Below are positions 22,661 through 35,480 of a DNA stretch of 64,000 nt, in pieces. Source of the DNA: Marthasterias glacialis. Taxonomy: Eukaryota > Echinodermata > Asteroidea > Forcipulatida > Asteriidae. Under the pieces are notes generated by a model, which made no database searches, was not told the origin of the DNA, and was given only the letters and a program-made list of their open reading frames with translations. Numbering within the stretch: the stretch's first letter is position 1; every line of letters starts with the position of its first letter. The translations under genes and the position numbers were made by a program. The stretch lies in assembly GCA_911728455.2 (NCBI GenBank), contig OU452229.1, positions 8,112,811-8,176,810 on the forward strand, written 5' to 3'.

Positions 22661-25600
22661 TGATAACCAAACGTTCAACTGAGAAGCTTCAAGACCACGG
22701 ATGGGGCTGCTGTGGGCAATTAGGGGAGCCCCAATTGAACATAAACAAATGATTTCATTTTGAGCAGGGGGGTGTTGCATCGTATTAACTACAAAACATG
22801 CTTCAATGCAACAATTTTTTGAATGACACCATCGCTGTATTTTTGTTCAAATACCAATCAGTTTTGAAAGAAAAACGACTTGTAGTCTTATTTTCTTTAT
22901 CATTAAACTTCATAAAATACAAACAACACATTACATTTGATGAATTATATTTTTTTCGCCGTGAAAGTAACTTACAACCCCGTGTATGGATGCAACCATT
23001 TGCAACTTGTCTTGACACCAATGTTATGTCGAAGTGGATGGTTTTTGTACAATCGTAGCTGCTGTATTGGGGATTTTGAAACACCGAAAGTTATCTTTAT
23101 GGACAGATAAGGGGTATGCCATGAACGTAATACTGCAGAAAAAATAGAATATAGTGTATTTTCATGTGAATTAAACACTTTATTGTATTTTGCACGTCAC
23201 ACATTTTATAAGGAAAACAGCTCATGACACCATCATTTGTCGGCCACTTTTTACCATGTAATTTTGTCTGACGCAGCAAACTTTTGTCTTGTTTTTTAGT
23301 TTAGGTCTGCCTCTTGAGAAGACTTATTGTCAACTGAGAAAATGTGCGTGTGTAGTCTGAATAAAGGCAATTTCAAATTTTATGTAGTGTTGCACCGCAC
23401 TGCTTCCCAACCCCATGGAATAACCCATATCATGCACAATGCTTTTGGAAAGTGTTACAACTACGTCGCCATGACGTCATCAAAATATGGTTTTAGACCT
23501 TATAGCAACAACACAGGCAAAGTTAAAAATCCTTTTTTTTATTATGTTTTTAGGTATGTCTCATATATCATGCCCATTTGTTTGTGAAAGAGTGACGTCA
23601 TCATGACGTACTCAAAATATGATTTTTTTTATTTTTTATGTTAGGTGTCTTTCATGTATCATGCCCAATGGTATGTGTCATGAGATGCACAATGCTTTTC
23701 TTTTTTTCCCGTAGGGCCATTTTTTTTTTTTCGCGTTTCAGAAACAAATTAAAAAAATCCCCGCCCGAAAAATCGAATTTTGTAAAAAAAAAAAAAAAGA
23801 AAAAAAAATTCCACACTTACAACAGTGCCACTGATAGCGTACAAAACTCCATCGTGTGCAAATCAATACTTCTAGTTCTAGATCACATTTTTCTTCGATC
23901 CGTGCAATACATGCCGATGTATGATGGAAACCAAACCAATGTCATTCATTCACATACAAAAGAGCGAGTCCGTTTATAGACTGTACTATTTGCCCGAGTG
24001 CATACATTGGCCATTTAGTAACAACTACTGTACGTGCATCGCGCATCTTGACCTCACGGCCCAAACTCATGCAATTGATTGCTGTGTCAACAAATAGTCT
24101 GTGTGTGCGAATTTGGGCAAGAAACAGGATACCAGTGGCAGCTATCATAGAACGTGCATGGTACGTGGTTGGTTGTCAGGTTTGGTTACCGGTTATACCT
24201 CGTGCGTGCGTCTGCTGTTTTAACCTCGTGTTTACAATGGCGGTCGCTGCCGAGACCTGGTGCGCTACGCTACTTTTCCGGGAGGGAGCCCGCTTCCTTA
24301 AACGAAAGCTACTTAAATGTGTGACGACAGAATCAGTCAGTGTTTTAGAAGCCGCCCGTGTGCCTTCGGTATTTTTTATTTTATTTTTTTTTCGCTCCGC
24401 CCGATTTTGTGAGCTTGAAATTCCGTAATTACGGTCATTTTTTTTTTCTTCTTTTTTTTTCCCCCCGATCCCCGCTCACTTTTTGTAGCTTACAAATCCG
24501 TAATCCAAGTAATCAACAAAAAAACGGCCTAACCGAACTTGAACACAGCCACTCACAAGCTTCAGTGATCTCATCATACAGACAAGCGTACAAGTAACCG
24601 CACGCACACATTTCTCCCAAGTACAATGCACGTTCACATACTGTATGTGGTAGCTATTGCATCACGATGGGAACCACATGCCCCAAGCCGCCGTAGCATA
24701 AAAATTAGACCCTATGAAAATCAGACTCATGTGGCCTGTGATTTGGTGTGTTATTGCGCATGCCTCAGTAGAGATGATTAGGGGAGGGATGGGTCCTGTG
24801 GGAGGATTTAACCAATGAAAGGAAAAAAGAGTCTGATTTTCTTATGAGTCGGATTCAAAGATGGCCCTATACGATCTTTGGTCGATTTTCTGTGTCCCAT
24901 CATCATAACGTCCATAAGCGAACTTGAACATTGCCACTTATACATTCTTCTTTTTCCCGACAATTTCCAGATTCTCTCCCAATTAACTAAAAGTGGAAAA
25001 GCCGTATGTTCTGTTTCGACAGACATACAGTTCTAGTTTTTCTTTTTCTTTCTAACTTTGAAAAACACAGATGACATGGCATTTTTTCATGAACTAATTT
25101 TTCCGAAACTGTACACAAAATCCCAGTGGCTTTCAAAGCGTCAAAGTGGATAAATTGTTCTGATTTCTTGAAAGGGGCGTTTCTGATTTTTGATTCTTTT
25201 GATTTCCTGATAGTACACTGGTATGGAGAATCAATAACATTTGTCATCCCATTGCCAACCTACGAGTGATCTCGTAGTGATGCAGTACAAGATACATGTA
25301 ACTCATAGCTGGCGTAGTGGAATAATCAACTACATGCCATTGCCAGCAACGAGTTATCTCATAGTATATTTTTTTCTCCATGGAGTAATTATACATGTAG
25401 GATGGTATAGGCCTACGTTATTTCCGCGGTATTTGCTGCATTTTTCGATCAAAATAAAAAATAAATCACTAAACTGTGCAAAGTGCCCTGTTATTATTGT
25501 TGCTGAAGTTTTAGTTTTCCACCTTGACTTGAACAAAATCCACCAGTTTTCAGATTAAATTCGCCGAAAACGTCTCAGAAAATGAGCATACACGTGGTGT

Positions 25601-27004
25601 GATTTGGAGGCGAGTCAAATGGTCCGCAACGCCTTTTCCTCTACATTAATGGAGCTAAATTCAATCATAGTGTGAAATAATTAATTTAAAATGGATTACG
25701 ATTTTTAATTTCTCACCAGCCGGGCAAGGTTTGCTCTTTTACGAGGCATTTTAATTGCGGAGTACCAAATTTCTGTAGGACACCCCTACACTCCATTTTG
25801 GACTGGTCCGGTACATCAATTGCATCAATTGCTTCATATTAAGCGCAAAATAGTAACCACATAAATAGAAAACTGAACTGCGCAATTTTGAAAATTGCGC
25901 GCATTCGCCCTGCCTGAGGCAAGTCTTTAACCTGTGCGAACTTTACTTTATGTTAAAACACACACAATGAGGGCGCCCTTTGCAAAAGTTGTTAAAATTA
26001 TTTAGTTTTTACCGATCGTCAGGTTTCTGTCCTTATTTCATCGTCCGACAACTTGTTACGTTTTTGAGGTGAAAATAAATTCTTTCTAAAAAGTGAAACG
26101 GCATCTGGACACTGATATTTGGAATGACAGAACAACATATAAGGTAAAAATTTAAATAATAAAATGGCACTTTTTGCAGCCATGGTCAGCGTAAATTCAT
26201 CCGGTCTATATTTCACAAATATTTAAATTTTAAAAATCTCCTTGTCATTTCGAATTTGTTCTTTTTACCAGATAGGTCGAAGGTTATTGGTTATCGATTC
26301 ACTGAATGAAAGTCGTCCATAGATAATTTGGCGCCGCAAAAAATAGTTTTTATATACTGCAGAAATAGGAGATCAGCGGAAATATGAGACTTGACTACAA
26401 ATGACATGAACGTCCAACAACATATAGACACCAAAAAAGTTCCTTCTAAGTATGTGCGCATGTGTATAATGCTTGGCAAATGGGAACGCCATGTGAAATT
26501 ATGCATGGCAGTCAACGTGTTAAGAACACTTAACATTCAGTAAATTTAGAAGATGGATCATTCTTGATTGCTAATCATGATGTATTAGAGGTGAATTTTT
26601 TGGCTATTTTTTTTTACCAATTTCCCATGCATTGAGTCCACATATTTCAAACTCAGGGTCTTGAGACATTAATCAGACTTAAGCACATCAACAAACTTTT
26701 TAAAAAATAGAAAATCAGATTTGTCTTTAAAAATAGGAAGCATCATTATCGTCCTAAAATGATTACCAGATAACAAATCAGTAAATTCTCTAAATTATTA
26801 CACGGGTGCCATGGAAGCTGAATTGTGAAAATGATTGTACCTCACTCCATTTGATAGTTCACAAACTAGATGTGAATACTGTACATGGGATGCATACACA
26901 CACACAATAAAATACAATAAAATGTTTTTAAAATACGGCACTGATCATAAATCTAACTTTCACATTATACATACACGTACACTCCAAAAGTTAATACTAC
27001 AGTA
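22661..27004. other. Unassigned, probably intronic or intergenic
   Basis: Many short frames occur but none carries a domain I recognise. At 23,400-23,690 a segment with ATGACGTCATCAAAATATG and ATCATGCCCA is duplicated imperfectly in tandem. At 24,240 a plus-strand ATGGCGGTCGCTGCCGAG has good start context but no donor follows. Weak inverted words (AAAATCAGACTC) flank 24,710-24,850. Poly-T and poly-A tracts are frequent. Confidence 0.3.
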
Positions 27005-27058
27005 CCTTGATTGACTTTCCCAGCTCATCTGCTTTCCATGTGTCTTCCTTGTTTCTCT
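27005..27058 (-). CDS. Candidate 54-bp internal exon, unknown minus-strand gene
   Basis: On the minus strand the acceptor TATTCTTTCAG precedes 54 bases ending AATCAAG|GTACTG. In one frame it reads ERNKEDTWKADELGKSIK with no stop; a second frame is also open, so phase is not fixed. Its length, a multiple of three, and clean borders support a real exon. It lies upstream, in minus-strand order, of the candidate exons at 21.6 and 18.1 kb. Product unknown. Confidence 0.45.
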
Positions 27059-27494
27059 CCTGAAAGAATACAGAAATCTTGTAAACTTCTCATAAATCCA
27101 TATCAAATTCAAGCTTGGCAAAGAAGTAAATGGATATCTTCACTACAAACACTTAAATATATACAAGGGGCAGAAAGGCAGGACTAGGACTTGTAAATGC
27201 AAGTGGTGTCATGCCCACGTTCAATGTTATTTTAGGGAGTTCAATGTTATTACGCACGCTGCAAGTTAGCCATCAATATCATGATCTGATGAGGGCTAAG
27301 CTAATGATTATTAATATTAATTGATTGATCAATTGATTGCGTCCAATCACCATCGTAACAATTATTAGTAGGCCTATAATTATTATTATCATTTATTTAC
27401 CAATTAAAAAACATACAAATACAGCAACACTACCAGATGGGCAAGGGACAGCAAAAGCAAAATAATCACTGTGATCCGCAGACCTGCTGCACCA

Positions 27495-27700
27495 CATGTG
27501 GTCCCAATATCATAAAGCCTGTAAGCACAGAAACTTGCTAAGCACAGAAAAATCTTGCTTAGCAGAAACAGGTTACCAGCCAACATTCCATTATGTTTAT
27601 ACATGTACTGTTGCGACTGGTGCCCCACTCATTTTTTGCTTAGCAGAGAAATTTGCTAAGAAGTATTTTCTGCTTAACAGCTTTATGAAATTGGCCCCTG
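27495..27700. mobile_element. 206-bp MITE with ..CCAATTTCATAAAGC-type termini
   Basis: The right end reads CTTTATGAAATTGGCCCCTG, and the left end GTGGTCCCAATATCATAAAG is its diverged inverse. The inside repeats TTGCTTAGCAGA and TTTGCTAAG. It is the same family as the larger element at 58,730-59,799. Such ends are frequent in echinoderm genomes and are usually hAT-like. No clear target duplication was found. Confidence 0.6.
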
Positions 27701-28050
27701 GTAGAAAGCTTTAAAAATATAAATGTTACATAAAAGTTTACAAAAAAACCTTAATATAAAAATTGCACAAAAAATAAAGAAAGAAGCAACAAAAGTAGCT
27801 TAAACACCTAAAAAAAATGGCAACAGTAAAAACAATAATGGACACAGAAAAGCTAAAAGCAACAAAACAAAAGAACAAAAAAACAGACAAGCAAACAAAC
27901 AAGCACCCCCCAAAACAGACAAACATAAAACACCCCTACAAAAAAACAACAAAAATAAAAAATTGTTGATGTACAAGTTGTGCGCATGTGCACAAGTGTG
28001 ATCAAAATAAGTTTATTTTTTAGACTTAAGCCCAGAGGGTCAATTATCAA
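27701..28050. other. AT-rich low-complexity sequence
   Basis: An A/C-rich tract (AACAAAACAAAAG..., AAACAAACAAGC) gives spurious Cys/Phe-rich frames on the minus strand. No gene is supported. Confidence 0.4.
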
Positions 28051-28159
28051 CTCACACACTGTAAACTTTGTCCAAATTCTCTGTCATATTGACTGCACAG
28101 CTGAAAGTCCGAATTTTGAACACATTTTTACTTCAACTTCCAGTTTGAACTGGGAGACA

Positions 28160-28176
28160 AGGTCAATTTTGGGTCA
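28160..28176 (+). promoter_or_regulatory. DR5-type motif AGGTCA-ATTTT-GGGTCA
   Basis: Two PuGGTCA half-sites with 5-bp spacing inside a diverged repeat block. The next block keeps the spacing at 29668-29684 (AGGTCA-AATTG-GGGTCA). Later blocks near 30,790, 30,948 and 31,110 have 4-bp spacing. Confidence 0.4.
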
Positions 28177-28309
28177 TCTTTGTGAGACATAACATAAGTT
28201 TTCAAAGACCCTTCCTATAAAGCATCGCCCTAGATTGTCAAAATCCATTGTGTACTTCAGGAGTTATGATTTTGTTTAAGTTATAATCTTTGATTTATTG
28301 TAACTTGAC

Positions 28310-28337
28310 ACCTGATGACGTCATCATGACGTCACTG
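28310..28337. promoter_or_regulatory. Paired CRE-like palindromes (TGACGTCA)
   Basis: GATGACGTCATCATGACGTC contains two TGACGTCA cores. The same position in related copies reads TGATGACGTCA-like at 14,395, 55,110, 57,400 and 60,395, and TGATGACGTGACG in each array unit. Confidence 0.4.
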
Positions 28338-31300
28338 TTCAAGTCCCGTCTTCATATTGAGGTTCAAGTTTATATATGCCAAGTTTCAAGATTTAATTTC
28401 AACCTTAAGGTATGTTTTTGGAGAAGATTTTGGAGGAATGAAACATTTAAAGTAATATAATGGTCTCTATGGGACAACATAACACGTTCTAATTTGATCG
28501 CGCCAAAAACGACACCTTCTTTTTACCCATAACTTGAAACAAATTTTTTTAATTTCACAAGAAGACTCTAATTTATGTTTTCTAGGCAAGTTCAAACTTG
28601 CTGAGACTGCGCGCGCATCCGACAATGCGAATGTCGGATTCAATGGTCATACTTCAAAATAAAAAATAGAAGGAGATTTGCATTAAATTTGCGTTTGCAT
28701 GCGGAAATGCACGTGTTAACATGCGTTCAGACTTTCTTTGAAAAATCTCCATGTGCAGTGCAATGATCCTTTTCCTGCATCATTGATTGATTAAAGAAAA
28801 TGGATAGAATTGAGGAAATTCTCCTTTTGTCATTACTGTGGCTGGCTCACCATTGAGATCAGACAAGACCAAAAGCGTGATGATGGTATATTCGTCCTTC
28901 GAATCAGCTAAGAAGTGAAAAGGGGGAATTTCATGCTCTCATTTACTGACACTGCGTATACGCATCCGTCAAAGGTTAAAATATTTCAATTTGTCCAACT
29001 ATGCATCTGATTAGTGTGTACGACCTCTTTTTCATTTTTAACAAAATAGGACGCAGAAGCGCAGTATGAGTACGCACTGTGCTTCCATTAAACACTGCGG
29101 ACTGTGCGCAATGGGTCCGTGCGCTGCGTACGCAGTGAAAACGCAGCGAGTATGAACCGATCTTCAGACATCAGATATTTCTCGTAAATCCATCATTTTT
29201 AGGGAAATAATTCAGCTCTCAACGTTAAATATTTCTGTGCTTATTCAGTTTTCAAAGACCTTTTTGATGATGTATAGATTGAAAAAATACATTGAGTAGA
29301 GCAGGAGTTATGATTTATTAAAATAATTAACTTTGAATTATTGTAATTCGACACCTGAGGATGTCATGATGACGTAATTGTTCACATACATGTACCATCT
29401 TCATCTTCAAGTATATGCCAACTTTCATGGTTTAATTCAATTTCAATCTTGAGTTCTTTTGGAAAGGAGTTGGAGGGGAAGAAGAAAAAGAATTAGAAGA
29501 ACTAGAAACTCAGTTTTTGTTACATTACAAAAAACAAGGTGTTTGTGAATGATGTCATCAAAGGTTTGAATTGTCAAATGATGACCCCATAAAAAGTACA
29601 CATTTGAAACTAAAATTACAGCTTTTTAATAGTTTCTGCTTCAACTTTCGGTTTGAGCTAAAAGACAAGGTCAAATTGGGGTCATCTCTGTGAGACTCTT
29701 CTTCATTTTTCAAAGACCTGTCCGATGATGTATACATTATAAAAATCCACCGTGTGGTTCAGGAGACTTTATGTTTTTTTCAATTTTAAACTTTGAAATA
29801 TTGTAACTCAACACCCAATGACATCACCATGACATCATTCATTTTGTGCAGTCTTCATGTTGAGGTTCAATTGTCTGATGAGTTTCAAGGTTAAATTCAA
29901 CTCCATATTTGAGTAATGCTGTAGAGAAATGTTCGAATGAATATAACAGTGGCAACATAAAACACTGGTCTTTCCGGGACACTGTACATATGTAACATGT
30001 GCTTTGCAGATCATGCGAAAAACGGCACCTTCTTTTTATCATAACTTCCAAATGCAACAGTCAATTTTGTTAAAATTTCAGAATTAGGCTTTCATTTATG
30101 TTATCTATCAGTACAAAATTCATGATGAAATTTGGTTGAAGAAATTTTGAAATTGAAAATTAAAATAATCTTAAACTTATCGTTGTAGAATATTGTGAAC
30201 TTTGATGACGTCACCACTGAGATTTAAAAAGGCCATAAACAAAATGTAATTTCATGCACTGAAACCATGTCCGAATTCTAATTTTAAGTTGACCTGCAGA
30301 GCTGAAATTGGGGTCACATCTGTGAGACATTTATGTAGTTTTTTTAAGACCTTTCCGATGAGGTATAAATTGTAAAAATTCAAGAGTATGATTTTTTCAA
30401 ATGTTAAACTTTGATTCAATGTAATTTGACACCCGATGACTTTGTCATGATATCACTGGTATTGTGCTGTCTTCATATTGAGGTTCAATTGTTTGATAAG
30501 TTTCAGTGCTCAATTCAGTTTCAATCTTGAGTTATGCTGTAGAGAAGAGATAAGGGGAAGAACATAAAGAAGTAGAAGAACTTGACATTGAGAGTTTGTG
30601 GACAAATGATGTTCGGTTGAACGCAAAGTGATGGTTTAATTTAAAATGGTGTTATTATCGTGTACAAAGTGGTTGCTACATTCACAATCCGCCATTTAGC
30701 GATTCAAAATTGAGATTTTGCTTTTGATGATCTTTACGTATGAATTTTTAAGAAACTAAACCTCAACTTCTGATTTTGACAGGAAGTAACGGTCAAATTG
30801 GGTCACACTGTGTGTAACACTTGAGATTACATGAGGTTCAAGAGTTTTCAGAAGATGAATCAATTATCAATGTACCACAATTGTGGTTCTTCAGATATCA
30901 TTTTTTGAAAAATTATACTTGAACTTCTGGTTTTGACCAAAAGTAAAGGTCAAATTGGGTCACACCTTTTGTAAGATTCAAAGAACGGTTAAAGGCCTTT
31001 TAGATGATATACATGTAGGCTAAAGATTATTTATGTACTCCTTTTGGAAAATAAGATAAGATTTTTTGAAATGTGAAGCTTCAACTTCCAGTTTCGACCG
31101 GAAGTAAAGGTCAAATGGGGTCACACAGTGTAAGATTTGCACAGTAACTGAAGATTTGCACAGTAAGGTCTAAGCAACAGCAGCATCCCAGCAGCAAAGT
31201 GGAACAGTTTGAGAGTTTAGTTTACGATAGTCAATGCAAAGCCTGATACTAACAAGGTTTCGGTCGCACGCTGAGTGAACGACTACAGATAGCTAATCGT

Positions 31301-31401
31301 CAAGCGTACTCGGTGTCATCCATCACACGCATAGTGCAGAGGGTTTCGATGATGACCCCACGGTTACGCTTAACTAAGCTATAGAGGGCGCAAACTTTAA
31401 A

Positions 31402-32193
31402 GTGGCAGCGCCCATGAGTATGCTCGAATTTGCGATTGAAGATGAAGATTATGACTTCATTTACCTTCTCTTGAGCAATGCACCAATACCAAAGAGGATT
31501 ACATTCAATCCAGAGTGGCCAAGGTTTGATTTAATAACACTAACTGATAATCAGTGCTTAGACAAATTCAGATTTCTAAAAGATGACATTTACCGGCTGC
31601 GAGATTTACTTAGACTTCCAGAGAAACTAACGTTGAGGAATAAGTCCACTTGCAGTGGCCTTGATGCTATTTGCATGGTCCTAAGGAGATTCCCTTATCC
31701 AAATCGCTTATCGGATTTGGAAGAGTTGTTTGGGAGATCAAAATCCACTATTTCGCTTGTTGTCAATGAGACCGTTTTGTATGATTTGCATCACAATCGC
31801 TTTCAATCCTTCAATAATATTTGGCTAGATTGTGCGCATATGCAAGTTTATGCAGATGCTATTCATGATAAAGGGTCACCTTTGCAGAACTGCTGTGGAT
31901 TCATGGATGGGACAGTTCATCCAATTTGTAGGCCGACCCGTCATCAGCGCATCTGTTACAATGGACACAAAAGGAAACATGCATTGAAATTCCAGTCAGT
32001 GGTGATACCTAATGGGTTGATTGCTCATCTTTACGGCCCAGTGGAAGGTAGAAGACATGATAGTGCTCTGCTTCACATGAGTGGACTGATGCGAGAATTT
32101 GAGACAAGAAATCTGATGGATAGAAATGGCCTACCCTACGCGATTGATGGGGATCCTGCTTATCCAATTCTCGTATGGGCTGTCTATCGCTAG
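31402..32193 (+). pseudogene. PIF/Harbinger-type DDE transposase (HARBI1-like), C-terminally truncated
   Basis: The 263-residue frame has the N-terminal helical region of the family (FRFLKDDIYRLRDLLRLP; SKSTISLVVNETV, a helix-turn-helix-like part around 105-125). The DDE_Tnp_4 nuclease core follows: CCGFMDGT (Asp169), GHKRKHALKFQSVV, YGPVEGRRHDSALL (Asp220) and DGDPAYP (Asp249/251). It then ends abruptly. The segment with the catalytic Glu, normally about 60-100 residues further, is missing, and family members are usually about 350-400 residues. It would therefore be inactive. The partner Myb/SANT-like protein and terminal repeats were not found. A LINE fragment on the opposite strand begins about 90 bp downstream. 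Confidence 0.85.
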
Positions 32194-32274
32194 GCGATAA
32201 TGACTATGTAATGCTAAATTACAAAGAACAGTAGATGTAGGTTAACCTGAAGGACCAAAATTAGGGTAGAGACA

Positions 32275-33415
32275 TCTGTAGCTCATCAAACAGAGTGAAG
32301 TCTGCCACAGGCCCGCTCGTGTGATAGTAGCCCAATTCTGGCCGTGATGTTACGTCCGCAGAAATGACATGTGTATGGCCATGGCCCTGTCATTGTGCTG
32401 GGAACGGCACGTCATGCATGTCGGCGTTCTCGAGCAGACTCTGCAGCAGTATGACGTGCCCTCTCTGCAATCTTTGAGCCCTTGGTCACTGCAGACCGGC
32501 AATCGGTACGATCACAGGCGAGTGTCTCCCAAGTTTCTGTGTTGATGTTTGCAGCTTTGAAATGTCGTTTTATGCAGTTAAGTAGCGCAGCTTAGGAGGC
32601 CCAACATTTCTGTGACCACAAGCTAGCTGACCATACAGGACGGATTTGGGCAGTCGGTCGTCATCCATTCGTACAACGTGGCCAGTCCATTTCAGCAGTC
32701 GTTTTAGTAGTGTGCACTCGATGCTGAGGCTGTTGTTGGCTCCGGTCAGTACTTCGTTGTTGGTTATGTGGTTGGAGTACTTGATTCTGAGTAGAGACCT
32801 TAGCTGCCTTAAGTGGACTCGAGAAAGATGTTTGATGTGACGTCTGTAAAGCGTATAAGCTTCGGCAGAGTAGAGCAAGCAAGGTAAGACTGTAGTTTGG
32901 TGGACCTTGAGCTTGGTCAAGAGTCTGACACCTCGTCTGTCCCAGAGTCTTTTCCGTAAGCTTCCGAAGGCAGCCCATGCTAATTGAGTGCGGGCAGCAA
33001 TCTCAGCATCCAGGGTGAGGTCACGGGAAACAGTGGATCCAAAATACTTGAATCGGTCAACAACATTAAGAGGCTTTCCATTGATCGTGATGGTGGGTGG
33101 AGAGTAGGCAACACCAGGCGCTGGCTGGTACATGACCTCAGTTTTCTTGATATTCACACGAAGGCCAAAGGCTGTGGATGCTGTTACAAAATGGTCCAGC
33201 ATCAGCTGCAGTGCGATTTCTGAGTGTGCGGCTAATCCTGTGTCGTCCGCATACATCAGCTCTCTTACCCAAATCTTGCGCACCTTCATTTTCGCCTTAA
33301 GCCTTCCAACATTGAAGAGCTTACCGTCAGTCCGAGATGTTAGCAGAATGCCATCTTCAGTCCCCTGGTTGGCAGTGAACATCACAGCAGAGAGGAATAA
33401 GAGATGACCTCCTCT
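32275..33415 (-). pseudogene. Non-LTR retrotransposon (LINE) reverse transcriptase, 3' part, frameshifted
   Basis: The main frame (32570-33385) holds the end of an RT domain. It has TDGKLFNVGRLKAK, the catalytic YADD box (ELMYADDTGLAAHS), FGLRVNIKKTEVMYQPAPG, the FKYFGSTVSRD segment, and the typical thumb/connection RLLKWTGHVVRMDDDRLPKS. The frame then shifts near 32,575, and the coding sense continues (CIKRHFKAANINTETWE). After one stop comes the C-terminal Cys/His finger YTCHFCGRNITARIG with a following H and C near 32,300-32,370. The N-terminal endonuclease is absent (5' truncation, usual for LINEs). It is inactive. Confidence 0.8.
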
Positions 33416-34720
33416 GCGGTGGTGGTTCTGAGGCTCTCCAAGTTTAGAACCACATCACAAGCATCAGCTTTTGTATGTCGGACAACTTCCTGGAACCTGA
33501 CTCACTCTGGTTGGGGTCTCTTTAATTCCAGAAGAAACCGCATGTCACGTGACCTGTCCTCTACTCAGAGCTTATTTGAACTAAAACCACTAAATGTGGG
33601 GACATCCTTCAACTGGTGAGTGGTGTAAAAACTGTAAGTCCCTGATGTCTGGTGCCCGAGAGTTGGTTTGGAAAGGGGGTCGAATTCTGCCATGTGTATG
33701 GTGCTTTGAAAGAGACAACCTGGCTGGTGGATGAATGGTGTGGCAGAAGAGGTGTACTCTGCCTATTGAAGGTTAAGTTGACTGGACACAGGATTTCTGT
33801 CATCAAGTACTGTAACCATCTTTTAACTAAAAGCATTGTGTTGGTTTTTCTTTCTTTTTTATTGAAAAAGGAAACAATTATTGTCCCACATGAATAAAAA
33901 AAAGTCAGCTAAATTCTAAAGAATCTTCCACCCCCAAAACATGTAGCCTCGAAAAATGGACTGATCAAATGAAACTAAATGCTGGGGGAACTAATTTATA
34001 AAAAAAAACTCAACTAATCTCTTGGAAAATGGTACACTCGTTACAAAAGGCCAGTTTCAATTGTCGCGCTCTTGCTGTGTCAAATTCTAATATTTAGACT
34101 TTTTGATTTGACACGGCAAGAGATTTGCAGACTGGATTTACTGACTGAAATTGTTTAATCCCTGCAGAGTGAGAAGTCCAACTTTGAATTACCAAATTGA
34201 ATATTCTTGGCAACGTGCGGGCCTCTACGCTCTGAAAACACTTAAAGCCGTAGAGCATCCGGGGGCTTCGCCCCTGGACCGCTCTTGCAGAATTTCTGCC
34301 CCTTAGACTTCATTAGGGGCATTAGTTTACATGTCCATAGACAACTTTTTTAGCCCTGAAAAAAACTTAGAGCGTCAAGGGAATTTGCCCACCCTGGACC
34401 TCCATAAGAATTGCTGTTCCTATAAACTCCAACAGCAGGGGATTTGTCTCAAGTCCAAAGGTATTCAAAGTTTGAATTTCAAAATTAAACGTCTATTTTC
34501 AGTAATTTGACAGTCCTCCTTAGCCCAGAAAACTTTTAAAACCGTAAAGCGTCCCGAGGCTTAGCCCCCTGGTCCCCCACTAGAGTTTGTGTCCATACAC
34601 TCCAACAGGGCTCCCAGGGGATTCGCAAAAAAATTACTGTTTTCAAAGCTTGGATTTCTAATATGAGTCTTCTAGTGCTCGGCATCTGATTCTGAAAAGT
34701 TTCCAAAATCTAAAGGATTT
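33416..34720. other. Unassigned sequence
   Basis: Short frames only. At 34,230-34,640 three loosely similar segments repeat words such as CCGTAGAGC / CCGTAAAGC and GGGGCTTCGCCCCTGGACC / GGCTTAGCCCCCTGGTCC, suggesting a decayed tandem repeat of roughly 150-300 bp. No gene is supported. Confidence 0.35.
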
Positions 34721-34724
34721 TGTA

Positions 34725-35480
34725 GATTTGTTAATTATGGATGTTGGGATTAATTTTTCTTTTTGAAATATTCCTTTCGAGGAATTGGTTTGGTAGCTAT
34801 AACGCCAATATTGACCCTTAAAAAAGAAAATTCAAATGGACATTTCATCACGCCTCCGGAACTTTTTCACGCATTCATGCCCAAAGGATCAAAAATGGCA
34901 TTCAGCGAGTAGCGACGTCAAGACCACCATCACCGTAGACGAGTAGAAATGGTTCATTTGTCATGATTTTGACACTTCGTAATCATTCAAAGTGCCTGTT
35001 CCTCTCTATTCTCAGTCAACCTTTCTGGACAGATAAGAATATAAATTGACCTAAATTAAAGGAGCGGAAAAGTTTCCATATCCGGCTGCCACTTTCTATG
35101 GGATTTTTTAGACTTTTTGATGGATGTTGGGCTTTATTTCCCTTTTATAATATTCCCCTCAAGGAATCGGTAGCAAAAACAGTAATTATTGACCTTAAAA
35201 AAGAAAAATCAAGCGGACATTTCATCGCGCGGCTGGAACTTTTGCGCATTCATGCCCAAACGAATTAAAATGGCATTTATTAGGGAGTAGCGTTGTCAAG
35301 CCCAATGTAGACGTGAAATTGGCTTATTTTTCATGATTTCAACACTTTGTAATTGTTCAAAGTGCCTGTTCCTAGCTGGATATATTCTTCGACCCTTCTA
35401 GATAACTAAGGATCAAAGTTTACTTAAATTCCATGGATATAAAGTGACAGCCGGATACGGCATTTTAGCCATTACATAAC
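34725..35480 (+). repeat. Two diverged direct copies of a repeat of about 370 bp
   Basis: Copy 1 (about 34,725-35,090) and copy 2 (about 35,091-35,480) share in order GATGTTGGG, AATATTCC, GAGGAAT, TTGACC-TTAAAAAAGAAAA, GGACATTTCATC, GCATTCATGCCCAAA and TCAAAGTGCCTGTTCCT. A third copy lies inverted at 39,660-39,865 plus 41,903-42,180, split by two transposon insertions. Confidence 0.65.

Larger units (their letters stand above)
28060..31140 (+). repeat. Cluster of diverged Helitron-like internal repeats
   Basis: At least five blocks repeat the order ACTTCCGGTTTGA (or decayed), ..GGTCAAATTGGGGTCA.., GATGATGTATAGATTGTAAAAA, TTCAGGAGTTATGATTT, TGATTTATTGTAACTTGACA and CCTGATGACGTCATCATGAC. Blocks start near 28,130, 29,635, 30,280, 30,765, 30,905 and 31,080. 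Divergence is high and no hairpin/CTRR end was found, so this is old, nested debris. It ends about 260 bp before the Harbinger frame. Confidence 0.6.

Noticed and set aside
24048..24428. 126-aa plus-strand frame, including ATGGCGGTCGCTGCC
   Set aside because: Start context is good but the frame runs into poly-T and no donor follows; too weak for a gene call.
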